Of a stretch of 64,000 nt of DNA, positions 23,228 to 34,845 are shown piece by piece. The position numbers were made by a program, and so were the translations under genes. Within the stretch, counting starts at the first letter, position 1, and the number at the start of each line of letters is the position of its first letter. Source of the DNA: Gnetum montanum (lineage: Eukaryota > Streptophyta > Gnetopsida > Gnetales > Gnetaceae); assembly GCA_015680685.1 (NCBI GenBank), contig MNCI01022139.1:21393-85392 (forward strand). The letters are read 5' to 3'. The notes under the pieces were generated by a model. The model made no database searches. It saw nothing but the letters and a program-made list of their open reading frames with translations, and was not told the origin of the DNA.

Positions 23228-24119
23228 TAAAACACCACAAAATTCTGAGCTTAGTACTTCTCCAACAAGAATTGAGCTAAGTCATGACGTTCCCCAGCAT
23301 GACTAAAGTTAGAGAGCCCCATAGATAGCTTCAAGCAGAATCAAACTCAACGAGGAGCAGTTCCCTGGGACCTGCCAACGACCGTGACCACATCTGCTAC
23401 CAAAAAAGGCAACTTCGGAGCTCAACATACTTAATCTTCACTAAGTATGCATTCTCAACGTATACGCCCAACATTCACAGTGTATACACCTAACGTTTAC
23501 GCCCGAGTATGCATTCACAGCGTATACGCCCAGCGTAGACGCCTCACATGTACGCTCAGCATGTATAACTAGCGTATACGCCTGGTATGTAACCCTCGAA
23601 AATGGTATGGAAAAAACACTGCAGAGCAAAAATTTTGTACAAAGAATTAACTCACACGAACGGAGCAATCATCAGATGTCGACATCATGCATTCCGAAAT
23701 TTATACGCTGAACATGCACGCCCTATACGCCCAGCGTATACGTTCAACGTATACGTCCGGCGTGTACGCTCAGCGTATACACCCAGCATGTACAAAGTGT
23801 ACAACCAGTGTCAGATCAAGGTCAACCGAGTTGAACATCTACATTTAGCATCTTCATGGCATCCGAATTCAAATCTGAAGGCTGAAAGACTTTTTTTGCT
23901 TTGATCAAGTCTGTACACCCAGGTCATACGCCCAGTGTGTATACGCTAGCGTACAACAGTATATGCTGGCGTACAGTTATTTACGCTAGCGTGCAGCACG
24001 CTGTATATTTGTAAATTTCATTCTTTCGCACTCGATCAACGCGCTACATGTCACTCGACCCAGGAATCCAGCATTCCACAGCCAATCATCCCCTCTCAAA
24101 ACCTGGGTCCCACGTCTAC

Positions 24120-24140
24120 ACTTGTATAAAAACCCTAATT
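24120..24140 (+). promoter_or_regulatory. TATA box of the C LTR
   Basis: ttgtataaaaacc, the same at about 41220-41232 in the 3' LTR, 120 bp downstream of the last palindrome cluster. It is the likely promoter of the sense transcript, with the start near 24160. Confidence 0.65.
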
Positions 24141-24380
24141 TTTCACTAGACAAAGGGGTTGGCAATTTTTATCAAAAAAGTAGAGAAAAATAGAGAGAGA
24201 CAGAGACGCTGAGAAACCAGAGCAAAAACCCTGTACGTTGGATCTTGACCCTGCACGCTGAGCATACAGCTTTTACGCCGTGCCTACAGTTAAACCCAGC
24301 ACACAGTCATCCTTGCATTCACCGAGGCTATTCGTCTGCCTTGTGTCAAAGTCACAACTGCGTTAGACCGGTGCATTGTA

Positions 24381-24500
24381 ACTTTGATTTTGGAATAATA
24401 TTGCTACATTTCTTTGCTAAAATCTGTTACAGTTTTTCANTTGATTTTGCAATAATATTGCTACATTTCTTTGCTAAAATCTGTTACAGTTTTTCATTCA
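24381..24500 (+). other. Single-N joint with flanking duplication (C 5' LTR)
   Basis: The N at 24440 separates two copies of a 60-bp segment (aataatattgctacatttct...). The 3' LTR has one copy, which shows that the second is not part of the element. Confidence 0.8.
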
Positions 24501-24894
24501 TTGTTACACGTTTACTACTTACGCTCCTGTACGTTTACGTTACGCTCCGTTTTACATTCGTTACGCCGTTTATGTATAACCTAGTGTACAGTATATCGGT
24601 GTACGTTTGGGGAAATCTTTGCCTGATCCATGTGCGGACCACTCAAGGTACTCTACCTTCGTAATTCCAGCTTTCCCTCAAGCGAAGGTAGGGTCTTCTA
24701 TGCATGTCCAGAGATCTCCAGGTTTCTGTTTCATTCTAGCCGGAGACTGAAGATTTCGGATAGTACAGAAAATGGAGCTAGAAGGAGGGCCTGAAACTGC
24801 TTAAAACTTACTGTGCTCTCATACCTCGATCTTCCCAGACCTACACTGCATCGACACTAAACCCAGTTCTGAAATTCCCGGATCGACATCCCGT

Positions 24895-25260
24895 TCTACA
24901 GAATTCCCAGTGTCTACGCTGCTTAGCATACTCTATATGCGCTACGCTGTAGATTTTGTCTACGCTGCTGCTGTATACGTTGCACGCTCTATGCTGTAGA
25001 CTTTGTCTATGCTGCTAACATATACACTGCACGCTCTATGCTGTAGACTCTGTCTACGCTACTGACGTATACGCTGCACGCTCTACGCTATAGACTCTGT
25101 CTACGCTGTTGATGTATACGCTGTACGCTGCTCTGCCTACACATTTTAACGTATACCTATATGCTGTCACTATACGCTGGTCATTGAAGCCTATACGCTG
25201 AGTTCCAATCTATACACTGTACCCAACAAACGTAGGTTTACGCCGTACTAAGTATACCCA
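24895..25260 (+). repeat. 5' leader tandem repeat of C (about 54-bp unit)
   Basis: At least four units of the form gtctacgctgctgacgtata + cgctgcacgctctacgctgt + agactct (24955-25130), followed by looser copies of tatacgctg to 25210. It lies between the LTR and the gag ATG and uses the same tatacgc words as the LTR and the antisense gene. Confidence 0.7.
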
Positions 25261-27039
25261 TACTAAGTTTATACCAGTTTCATATCCCTTCACTGTATCG
25301 TATTCTCAACTGCCCATCATGAACACTGCAAACTCCAACGCTGCAACCAAGCCAGTCACAGACATCGTAGGCACCATGGCCATTCAACAACCCATGGTAC
25401 AACCCACTGTAGGGCCTCGCCGGTCTCTCAGATTGCAAGGGAGGAACCCATCATTTAACATTATAACTTAGGAGTAATACAATTTGATATGTGTGAAAAT
25501 GCAAGCCAGCCTAGCCGTAGACCAAACCAAAATGGAGGTTAAGAGACAATACGAACTCTTCCATAGGGGAGGACATGAGTTAATTCCTTTCCCATATGAT
25601 ATCATCCCGCTCCCGGAGCATTACTCTGAGCTCATCACACAACTCCTCCTACAAAGGAGTCAATCTTTAGATCAGCCTGTGGTAAATCCTCAATTGGAAG
25701 AGGAGGATGACTTCACAGCTCAATCCAAGCATGAGGATTCGTACCATACTCTTAGTCCACAAACCTATGCAAACCCATTGTTTCATCCAGCCATAGGAGA
25801 AATTAGGTTCCTTCAACCATTTAAATTCACCCAAGCATAAATCCCTCAACAATAATCATCCACACTTGTTCATATTCCTCCTGCAACTTATCCGCAACTC
25901 AACACACTTCCCCTTGCTATTCCCCCTGTTGCAACAGTAGCCCCATTCTCACAAATACAATCTCCTCAAAATAATGTAGGAGCAACCTTCCCGCCCCAAG
26001 TGATCGGGATGTCGCATGTGATACTAGCTTCTACCTCCACTCATTATATTCCCTGGATCCAAACGCAAGGAGCCCCTTTCACCACTATAACTCAACCAGT
26101 TCAGAGTGCTCCTACGCAAAGCATGACTGGCCAATGGGCAGCGATTGGTGCTCAACCACATCAATCCCTTCATTATAACATACCGCCTCACACAATTCTA
26201 CCAACTAACATCCCTGAAGGACAACCACAACAACAACAATCCCTTGCCTACAATGTGCCGCCCTTGGTACCACCCACCACAAATATTTTGCAAATGCAAC
26301 CTCCAACTACACAACTTTCTTCCTTCTAGCCCATTGTCCAACAATCTAATCTGTATACCGTACAACATCCTCAACCTACTATCTCACCGAGTGCTCAAGA
26401 CTGGGCTGATGCTAAAAAACTAATGTAGGGACTAACTGACGAGGTCAAATGCCTCAAGACAGCCGTCAACGGAGAGCTCAAGGTAGTGGACTTCTATCAC
26501 GATGATCCCATCAGCTCTTCGATTCCGCCTCTAACATTACCCAAGGATGTATCTTAACCCACGCTGACCAAATACAATGGGGAGATAGACCCCAATGCTC
26601 ACCTCGCAAAATTTAGACTAGAGTGCGTGCTACTTTAGGCATGGCCACATGCCATTCTACGAGTGTTCCCCATGTCCCTTGCTGGGAGAGCACTTGATTG
26701 GTATCGAGCCTTGCCGCGAAACTCAATATCTTCTCTGGAAGATTTGTTACACCAATTCGTCACTAGGTTCAAGTACAACTTGAAGCTTGAAGCGACACTT
26801 GACAGCCTCATACAGGTCAAGCAAGGACCCCTTGAACCCATCCAAGAATTCATCCAACGGTGGAGTGCGGCTCTCAATGAACTCCACGAGCCAATCCCAG
26901 AGATGTATCTCCTCACCATCCTAAAAGGGGCTATCAATGATTTTGTCAAATCCAAACTATACTATCTTAATGCACGCACTCTGAGCCAAGTATTTGTACA
27001 GATCAAAAACATAGAGGAGGCAGCAGAAAACAGCCATGA

Positions 27040-27165
27040 TCTTGCATATTCAGCTTTTAAGAATCTTCATAGTAAGAAAGATAAAGAAAAGGTTAAAACA
27101 ANTCTTGCATATTCAGCTTTAAGAATCTTCATAGTAAGAAAGATAAAGAAAAGGTTAAAACAACT
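27040..27165 (+). other. Single-N joint with flanking duplication (C gag)
   Basis: The N at 27102 separates two copies of tcttgcatattcagctt...ggttaaaaca; the copies differ by one T, which shifts the frame. Confidence 0.75.
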
Positions 27166-27795
27166 ATAGCGGCAGTAGCGGAAATACAACAAGCAAATCT
27201 GGGACAACAAAGCAAACCGCCTGCTGCCCCTTCTAATTATGCCAAACCCACTCCTGCGATGGCACTTGAATCATCGGCATCACAAAACCCAACATCGGGT
27301 CATACGAGAAACTTTAAGAGGAAGGACCCCTCCCAATACATGCCACTACCCATGAAGCCATCGCAACTATTCGACCAACTCTTGAAAGCAGGACTGATGA
27401 AACATAAGCAGTTGTCCCCTGCAGCGATCCAAAGGCATGACCGATTCTGTCAACTGGTTCAGAACCCAAGCTTGGCAACGCCCAATGAGCCCCTGGTTCC
27501 AAAAGGCTTTAGGATGGATCATTTTTGTGATTATCATCAGCACAATGGGCATGGCACGGACTATTGTTTCACCCTAAAACAAGATATCCAAGTAATGATC
27601 GACGGAGGTCATATCACTTTTGATGAAGCCAACCTAGTCCAACCACAAAACCAGGCCATGGGTGTATATAAAGACCCTCTAAATACTAAAGAGGCACCGT
27701 ACGTAATTAACACCATCTACCTTGATAACAAACCGGAAACACTCAGGATTAACACCGTCCATTCCGATCATGAGCAGCAAACGCTTAATAAACCA

Positions 27796-28235
27796 TTTGT
27801 AGTGCGTATTCTGCCCACTGTACAAACACCTGTGCCTCAATCATCATACTCCCCACAAAAACCTTATGTTATCTGAGTACCCCTCGCCATAGCAACTTCT
27901 AACACACCAACACTTGAAAAACCATACGTGGTGTGCGTACCTCTCGCCGCTACTACCGTAAACACTCAAACACCTCCTATTCGGCCCGCCCCCTATGTAG
28001 TCTAAGTACCACCTGCGGTCGCAACAGCGGAGGTACAACCTCCAGTTAGGCCAACTGCATACGTCGTTAGGACACCCGAACGTCCTGGTGACCACTAGTC
28101 CTCCACTTCACAAACACAGAATAAATCGAGTCCCTATGTCATCAAGGTGCCCAGCTAGCCTGACATTCAACCACATGCAACTGCCCAACCGCAACCCTGC
28201 CCTACTCCATATGTAGTACAAGTTCCAAAGCAACC
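27796..28235 (+). repeat. PYVV-VP peptide repeats in the gag tail of C
   Basis: Seven spaced copies of the peptide P-(Y/F)-V-(V/I)-x-(V/I)-P: PFVVRI, PYVI.VP, PYVVCVP, PYVV.VP, AYVVRTP, PYVIKVP and PYVVQVP, separated by 12-25 Thr/Pro/Gln-rich residues. The DNA units have diverged, so the repeat is kept at protein level. It resembles a linear binding motif; the function is unknown. Confidence 0.65.
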
Positions 28236-28607
28236 TGAGGTTCCAAAACCAACTGCACCCCCACGCCACACATGAGAACGCCTAGCAGACAAGCTTACAT
28301 GTGAACGCTTAGAGAAGGAGCGCCAACGACTAGCATTAGGACCTCCCAAGCCTACCCTGCTAAATGCAATACTTATGACACCACCTAACAATAAACCGAA
28401 CACAGGCTATGAGGGTGAATCATCCGAGAAACATGATACGCCCAAATCAACGATTCCGGGTAAAAATGACAAACCAACTATTCATGAAATAAAACTATTG
28501 GGCCCAATGGACCAACTCACTACCGACAGACATACGCCCAAAAGTGGAGATCTAGCAACAGCTCTAACACAGGTCACGCAGGCGCTTAAACAAAAAACAC
28601 TTCACTG

Positions 28608-29577
28608 AGCTTATACGACCTAGTGTTAACATCTCAAACCTATCGTGAAGCTTTAATGCACATGTTGACATCCATCCTAGTAAGCAAAGACTTACCTCCA
28701 AATGAACCTTCAATTCATGTGGTAATGCACTCGCCTCAAGGGTCAACTCCTAAGCCACTAAGTTTCCTCAATGACAACATCAAAGTGGATGACAAAATGG
28801 GAGAGGTAAGAACAACACCTATGTTGATAACGATACGAATAAATCAATTTAAGATACATAGGGTCCATGTAGATGATGGAGCCGCTACAAATGTAGTACC
28901 CTATCCTATTGTCGAACAATTGGAGCTTACGGAGCTAATTAAACCAACTGCCACCACGTGTTTGAAATCGTTCAGTGGATCCCGCGTGATAGTCAAAGGC
29001 ACCGTGACTTTAGACTTTGTAGTAGGGGATCAATTCCCCACATCCGTCGACTTTGTGGTAATCGATGAAATGCCAGGGTTCAACCTAATATTGGGAAGGC
29101 CCTGGTTAGCCCAATTGAAAGCAGTCTCTTCCCCCATTCACCAAGAAATTCACCTGCCTTATGAAGGTGGCGAAATCATTATACATGGGAAGGCTGCTAC
29201 ACCTACCATCTCATCGGATACAGACACAGATTAAGGCTCAGAGGTTAAGCTCGAGGAGCCTAGATAAGATGATACAAATGAACAACAACTAGTAGGCGAT
29301 AATCTCTTAGACACAAAGGAAGATCTACCCAAAATAGAAATGCCCAGGCCTAAATCGTACATACACAGCCTCACTTAGAAACTACAACCGACACAGAAAC
29401 CACAATCCATGCAGAAGCGCCAGAAAGCACCAACGCGGAAACTATTCGATTAGACGTCCCTTGGGCTGAATTACCATTCAATGTAATCAGCGAAGGAAAC
29501 GCTGAATATAGAATCATACCCGTTAACACTACTCCTAATGTTAAAATGAGAAAAATCAAAAAACTATTAAACCAATA
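28608..29577 (+). pseudogene. Protease (C)
   Basis: The frame resumes with LTSQTYREALMHML and reaches the catalytic site VHVDDGAATNVV (catalytic Asp at 28875-28877), with the Asp-Gly-Ala form usual in Tat and Athila relatives. The C-terminal motif is LILGRPWLAQLK (29086-29120). The domain 28623-29234 is fully open. Beyond the stop at 29235 a second frame carries on to TAA 29575 (IRLDVPWAELPFNVIS, MRKIKKLLNQ), after which no sense coding is seen for 5.8 kb. Confidence 0.8.
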
Positions 29578-30300
29578 AACGACATTTAAGTCCAGAACGA
29601 CGTTAAACTATCATGTTCGCAATGACATAAAACTAGCCATGATTAGAAATGGCCGGTCTATCAAGAAAGCAACCCTTGTCACTTGAAACTTCCCTTGCTT
29701 ACGCTTGGCCCGAAATGGCCTTAAACTAGTGCATGTGGCCCGAAATGGCCTTAAACTAGATCATCTGCCTACACTTTGTTTTTTCTCCCAAATTCTAGTT
29801 TATTGTTCGAACTTACGCTTGCATTGTCATGTTGTGAAAAATAATTTCGCAATTATCCTTCGCTTATGATTACATTCCTACTTACAATTACATTTGTGCA
29901 CTACACTTAAACTACAAAAACAAATCAAAAGATTTTACATTGCCGTGTCATGTTTACATTTAAACTCAAAATCCACAACAAAAGATATGTAGAAATATAT
30001 ATATACATGTAATGATATACAAGTACAAGAGGTAACTAATTTTATTCATTCGTTCAATACAACTCAAAACATTCAATTTATGACTCACGTAAAAATGAGA
30101 GCCAGAATAATTTCAAAGCAAAAATTAAACATCAGGGATGGGAGGGTCATCCCCTTTAGATCCACTAGCATCATGGGTTCCTACTCCACTAGGGCTAGCT
30201 TCTTAAACATCATCATCTCCTCGACCCTAGAAAACACAAAAGAGACAATCAACACAAGAACAAAAGAGAAAACTCCGAAACATTACTCAACGAACGAATT
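29578..30300. other. Non-coding spacer of C after protease
   Basis: It contains two direct copies of ggcccgaaatggccttaaac (29708-29765) and nearby gttaaact/ataaaact words. These resemble the 30-bp repeats before RT at 35105-35325. Otherwise it is AT-rich with no conserved reading frame. Confidence 0.55.
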
Positions 30301-31105
30301 TCATGGCAACAAAATGCTGACCGTAGGGGACCCCCCTAAACCGAATTCCAGTCGATGGAGAATTTTCTCTTTTGAGACGCTAGCCCAATCAGTCCCATCA
30401 AGGCCTGGGTCGACATCTTCCAAGGCCTTCCCCTTGTCAATAGCCGACCATGTAGGACGTTTCAAGGGGAATTCACCCACAGAGACCTCCCCAGAAGCGG
30501 TTGTGATTACCCTAGTAGGCGATTCCATCTTAACAGTTGTATTCTGAGCAAAAGTATCAAATGCAGAGCGTAGACCGAGACCCTCTACAAACATTTTAAG
30601 CTAACGCTTTTCTATGGATACTTCCTTCAATGATTTATTGTAATGGTGCTTGTGGTTCTTCTCATCTTGACCCCACTTATGCACCTTGGAAGCGAAAGCC
30701 TTCTAATCCTAGCATTTGAGGTTCAGTAGATCTACTTGGGACTTACGCTCTGCTAGTTTCTGGGTCAGTGACGTGTGGCGATTGAGTAGGTTCCAATATC
30801 TAGTATAAGTGATCTCAGAGGTTTGCCAAGAACGATCACCTGTCAGTCTGGCTGAGGCAAACTCATAGCGAGCCTTTAGATCATCGTGTTCAACTGATAG
30901 CTCGGAAACTTCTTTTTCTTTGCTTGGATTTGCAACCATAACTGTTCAATGGAATGCCTACAGGTCCACAGCGATTTGGCGTTATGTACAAGATCTTCCG
31001 CCATCTCGTCATAGACTGGCCTGGGTATCTGTTCAACTTCTGGGGGTAGTGTAGGAAAACTTTCAATGCTAACAGTCTCAGATGGATCCCACTTCAGCCT
31101 GGCTC
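30301..31105 (-). pseudogene. Coiled-coil-like exon 7 and C-terminus of the antisense gene
   Basis: It starts ARLKWDPSETVSIESFP. After a one-base shift near 30925 it continues VSELSVEHDDLKARYEFASA and LNRHTSLTQKLAERKSQVDL, heptad-like and charged. Two stops near 30710 follow, then the open end GLGLRSAFDTFAQNTT to the stop at 30301. A similar charged tail ends ORF3 of D1. Confidence 0.5.
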
Positions 31106-31816
31106 CTACACACATGAAAAGAACAGGCATTAAACATTAGACAACAAAAAAGGGGTGTGAAACTCGAACGCTGTAGAAGGCTCGAAACATTTGTACCTAT
31201 CTCAGGGTGGGCTTCCTGAATATGTTCGACTACCTCATCGATGATACCGGTCACGAAATTCATTTTACTTGGCATCTCTGTCTAAGAAAATGGTCTACGA
31301 GTACGGGGTGGACTAGCCTCAGGGGGCATTTCAGGGGGAACCACCTTCATGGGCACTTCCAACCGCATCGTAGGAATTGTCCTACCGTCATCTAAAAGGG
31401 ATAAAAACATTAAAGTAAAACACCATAGAAACAATGATTCACCAAGCAACAAAATAAAACAAAAGGAAACATACCGTCTCCTCTGACCCCTTCCAAGTTT
31501 GGAGGGTCGCCAAGGTCCAATCTTCCCTTAAGGAAGCTACTGAACATTTCATCAACACCACCCTGGTCATCGATCAGTTCTGTCTCCGTGGTGTCTTCTC
31601 CTAGCTCCTCCGTCCCTTCCGCCTGATCTTTGCCCACATCTTCCTCCTCAGTTAGTAAGTCCGTTGTAGCTTCCTCCTCCTCAATGATGGTCTCTAACTC
31701 TTGTCTCCTCACTTCTCGAGTCAAGTCTGAAGGCATTAGTTGCATGTAAGCGGTCAAAATGAAAATTATGAATAAGAAAAAAAGGATAATGCAATAAGTG
31801 CCCCAAACTTACTTAC

Positions 31817-32863
31817 CTCGAATAGGCATTTTGAACCTTATCCGCTTCACCCTCGGCTCTTCCACATTTGAGGCCACCTCTGTTGAGCGTTCACGCTTCG
31901 AGAGCTTCGACTTGGCTTTCCCGATGGTCTCCTTGATGACACGTTCAGCTCTCTTTGTAGTATAGGGCACATCGTTTGGTTCCAACCCCACACTGTCATG
32001 TGTGTGGATTGAAGTACTAGATGACCCTCCCGTCGAGATGGACACAGATTCATCAATCCCCTCAGGAGCATCTTGGAACTCAGCTGTCTCGAACAAATGG
32101 TTAATCCACAGATGAGATAACTGAGTACGATCCCATAGGACATATTTATTGTCCGCGCGAACCACTAGAAACTCAGCTAAGCGACGAAGATAGCTAGCAA
32201 AGAATGCAAATGTAAAATGGGACTGCGCCTCAACGTTTGAACGCAATCGCACTATCTCCTTATGAAGGCCCGACAACAAAAATTGAGCCCAATTATAACG
32301 CATTCCAGTTTCTAAAACAGTTCGCATGATGCGCACAGCTTCCACCCCAAGACTCCTCACCTGGGATAGGGATTTAGGAAACACCCGTGCCCAAAACAAG
32401 GGATACAATTCATTAACTTCCTCAACCTTTGACGTCCCCTGCATAGGGAATCCCTTGGAGCCCTTGACAATGCCCAACCAGTCCTCTAGCTCACGCACCA
32501 TATGAAGCTCTTTCTGCGCCCTGTCCAAAACCACATTTACCCCATCTGTTGGTACATCAAATAGGTCTGAAAAGAACTCTATCGACAGATGGAAAACTAT
32601 CTTGACACTCTTAATGTGGGTGCTGTAGTAGGAGACAAACTTATCGAATGAATCAACAATCCCGATCATTTCAGCTATGGACACATCAGGGCTCGGGGTT
32701 GTAAACAACTCCATGAGGTCGGCATCACCCAAACAACAGATAATAGACAGCGAGGCATTAGTGCGCAACCATTTCTGTGCCTTGCTGATCTCCCAAAACT
32801 TCATCGATAAGATACTCTCAGTTCGTCCTATCGTAACAGGGTCTTCGTCGGGAGGGACATCAA
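31817..32863 (-). pseudogene. Mobile-domain-like exon 4 of the antisense gene
   Basis: This is the longest intact frame in the window, about 350 residues without a stop. Segments such as VKIVFHLSIEFFSDLFDVPTDG and VLETGMRYNWAQFLLSGLHK resemble the pattern of plant transposon-derived proteins (a hydrophobic-LTP-type strand, then a G-W-A-x2-L-x2-L-H-K helix). The end is basic (RAERVIKETIGKAKSKLSKR) with a possible nuclear signal RVKRIRFK. Exons 5 and 6 add an acidic stretch (IIEEEEATTDLLTEEEDVG) and a Pro/Arg stretch. The precise function is not recognised. Confidence 0.6.
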
Positions 32864-32952
32864 CTGTAAACACAATTTGAAACCATCACATCAGTATGAC
32901 CACCAGTAACTGAAAAAACACACTAAGGCATCTAGGAAATATCTTCACTGAC

Positions 32953-33783
32953 CTTCAGTTGTGGACTTCGAGGTACTAGAACCGAAGTCAGTGTCACGAG
33001 GAAAAATTGGTCCATTGCACGAATAATCTCCATGCAGCCACCCACAAGCCTTGCATTGTTCAAACGTCCTAGAAAAACGTTTATGGAAATGGACAACGTC
33101 ACCCTTCGTCTGGGCTAATACAGCTCCGCGAAGGTTGGGACCCGCCATAAAGCTCTCTAGAGCAATATGAGCTAGGGCAAGCCCATCATCATTGATGCAT
33201 GTCCCATCTTAGTTAACTTGGGGCCTGCAAAAGAACGATCGTCAAAACAAAGGCAAACACTAAACGACAAAAAATAGAAATGACAAAGTAAACAATCTTA
33301 CCTCTCTACCTGGTACACCATGCCAGGAGGGTTTTGAAATAACGTGTGCGCGCGTGCAGCCAGAAACAAGGTGTTATTGATATAGTCAGGTCCTTGTGGC
33401 AATAGGTCCGACACGCACGCTAACGGGCGAGTAGATCTGGGCTTGCCAGAGGGACCATCCTTGATCACAAGTGGTCCCTCATCAATATCCACCATGAAAA
33501 TCGCGACGCCATCCAAAGATCCCAGCAACATAACTTCAAGTACGCTCCGTGCCACTTGTTCACTCAAGTGTGACCAGACCACCACCTTAAATCTGTCTAG
33601 GAGGAAGGCGAGGAATTCACAGGTCCCTTCCCTGAACCATACCCCATTGTTGTCAATAGTTAGATCAGGGGTAGGTTCATCGGTCTCAAGTGGTCCAAAC
33701 CATGCTAGTACTCCAACCAGCTCAACTACCAAGAGGAAAGGCTTAGGATCCTTGCAAGTAACCAGAATGCCACGATAAATTAG
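32953..33783 (-). pseudogene. FCP1/NIF-type HAD phosphatase-like domain, exons 2-3 of the antisense gene
   Basis: FCP1-type proteins remove phosphate from Ser in the RNA polymerase II tail or related substrates. Recognisable pieces in order are PKPFLLVVELVGVLAWF (place of the DLDGTL motif), WFREGTCEFLAFLLDRFKVV (place of RPG..EFL), VWSH, INNTLFLAARAHTLFQNPP (place of NTLLIDDSP...NPP) and, after the intron, DDGLALAHIALESF (place of the final LGPGGDL..YLE helix). The catalytic Asp pair of the first motif is Glu/Val and the later Asp-Asp is Ala-Ala, so it cannot be an active enzyme. The identification is by eye. The intron join 33302/33224 falls inside the domain and restores the frame, which supports both the intron and the domain. 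Confidence 0.65.
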
Positions 33784-33839
33784 CTATACAGGAAAATGAG
33801 ATGGAAAAACGAAATTCCATGTTGTAGGCTAGTACTTCG

Positions 33840-34330
33840 AAAAATCAAAGAAACTGTTTACGCTTAGCGTATACGCTGTGAAAACACTCGGCGTATACGC
33901 TGCCTGAAAAGAAAAAACCGTTTACGCTCAGCGTATACGTTGTGAAAACACTCGGCATATACGCTGCCTAAAAAGAAAAAACCATTTACGCTCAGCGTAT
34001 ACACTGTGAAAATAGTCTACGCTATACGTTGTAAAAACCATTTACGCTCAACGTATATGCTGTGAAAACAGTCTACACTATACACTGTGAAAACTGTTTA
34101 CGCTCAGCATATACGCCGTGAAAATAGTCTACGCTATACGCTGTGAAAACCGTTTACGCTCAGTGTATACGATGTGAAAACTGTCAGCGTACACACTGTG
34201 AAAACCGTCAACACTGTACGCTGTGGAAATCGTCTACGCCATAAACTGCGGAAACCTTCTACGCTCAGCGTATAGGCCCTTTACGGTACCAAAACTGTCT
34301 ACGCTGTCGAGACTGTCTACGCTAGATAAC
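33840..34330. repeat. GCGTATACGC palindrome array in intron 1 of the antisense gene
   Basis: About ten degenerate units of tttacgctcagcgtatacgc + tgtgaaaac. The core gcgtatacgc reads the same on both strands. Variants include gcatatacgc, acgtatatgc and gcgtatacac. The array fills most of the first intron of the antisense gene. Confidence 0.8.
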
Positions 34331-34396
34331 AAGTACAAATGAAAAACAGTTAACAGAGGCAAGATTAGAGCCTACCTGTGTGACGATCCAGGCCAT

Positions 34397-34800
34397 GATG
34401 GAACCCTTGGTCTAGGCAAACACTGCAACATGGCCTCACGTTCGTCTGCGAAAGTCAGGTTAGGCCCCTTCCTCCCCTGGCCTTCTACCTCCTTGCCCTT
34501 GCCCATTTCGGCATCCTGCACGTTGAAATTGACGGGTTTACGCTAGGGTCCGAACCCGCACGCTGAACTGAATCCTGTACGCCGAAGTTGGAGCCTCTAC
34601 GCTCATGCTGAGTTTGAGCCTCTACACTCACACTTACGCCGAAGTTGGAGCCTCTACGCTCACGCTTACGCCGAAGTTCGAGCCTCTACGCTCTACATTT
34701 ACGTTGGGGTTTGAGCTTCTATGCTTACGCTGAGGTCTATGCTTACACTTACCCTGAGGTTTACGCTTACGCTTATGCTGAGGTTTACGCTCACGCTCCG
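34397..34800 (-). other. 5' leader of the antisense gene with tacgct repeats
   Basis: This is the stretch between the TATA box and the exon 1 ATG. It repeats tacgctcacgcttacgcc and related words at 34600-34800 in the same vocabulary as the LTR palindromes. Short frames here (for example the Tyr/Ala-rich plus-strand frame at 34645-34911) are translations of the repeat. A minus-strand frame from an ATG near 34506 (MGKGKEVEGQGRKG) overlaps exon 1 in another phase and is an alternative N-terminus. Confidence 0.5.
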
Positions 34801-34845
34801 GTTTGCTTCAAGTTCACGGTGTCTCTGACAACTGACAGCCCAACA

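Larger units (their letters stand above)
23228..24767 (+). repeat. 5' LTR of C
   Basis: It starts taaaacaccacaaaattctg (the 3' copy has the canonical tgaaacacc) and ends gatagtaca. It holds three clusters of the GCGTATACGC palindrome family (23455-23585, 23700-23800, 23915-24000). The TATA box is ttgtataaaaacc near 24122-24134. A single N at 24440 sits between two copies of a 60-bp piece, an assembly artefact that lengthens this LTR. Confidence 0.88.
25319..28607 (+). pseudogene. gag (C)
   Basis: The ATG at 25319 gives MNTANSNAATKPVTD, in frame with the long segments at 25484 and 26000. The capsid-like domain lies at about 26550-27100 (AGRALDWYRALPRNSISS, FVTRFKYNLKLEATLDSL, FIQRWSAALNEL), typical of Retrotrans_gag. 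A His/Cys motif follows at about 27525-27575 (CDYHQHNGHGTDYCFTLK), then a tail with PYVV repeats and a charged block near 28290 (LEKERQRLALG). Stops at about 25469, 25838 and 26327, and a frameshift near 28600, inactivate it. The N at 27102 sits between two copies of a 60-bp piece. Confidence 0.8.
30301..34396 (-). pseudogene. Antisense seven-exon gene inside element C (FCP1-like + mobile-domain-like + coiled coil)
   Basis: Exons on the minus strand: 34396-34376, 33783-33302, 33224-32953, 32863-31817, 31726-31475, 31391-31197 and 31105-30301. All six introns begin GT and end AG; five are 77-91 bp, a usual plant size, and the frame is kept across each of these five joins by split codons. The first exon (MAWIVTQ) is the least certain. 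The product of about 1000 residues would have an FCP1/NIF-type HAD-like domain, a Cys-containing segment, a domain resembling plant transposon/mobile-domain proteins, an acidic stretch and a coiled-coil-like end. Damage: in-frame stops in exon 3 (33208), exon 6 and exon 7, and one frameshift in the A-rich run near 30925. It lies between protease and RT, opposite to the element. Introns survive because they are antisense to the element's RNA. A captured host gene or an ancient element gene are both possible. Confidence 0.7.

Noticed and set aside
24768-24800. Primer-binding site of C
   Set aside because: The sequence after the LTR (gaaaatggagctagaagg) matches no tRNA end that I recognise, so none was called.
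33840-34330. CRISPR-like array
   Set aside because: Units are degenerate, have no unique spacers of fixed length and lie in a plant retrotransposon.
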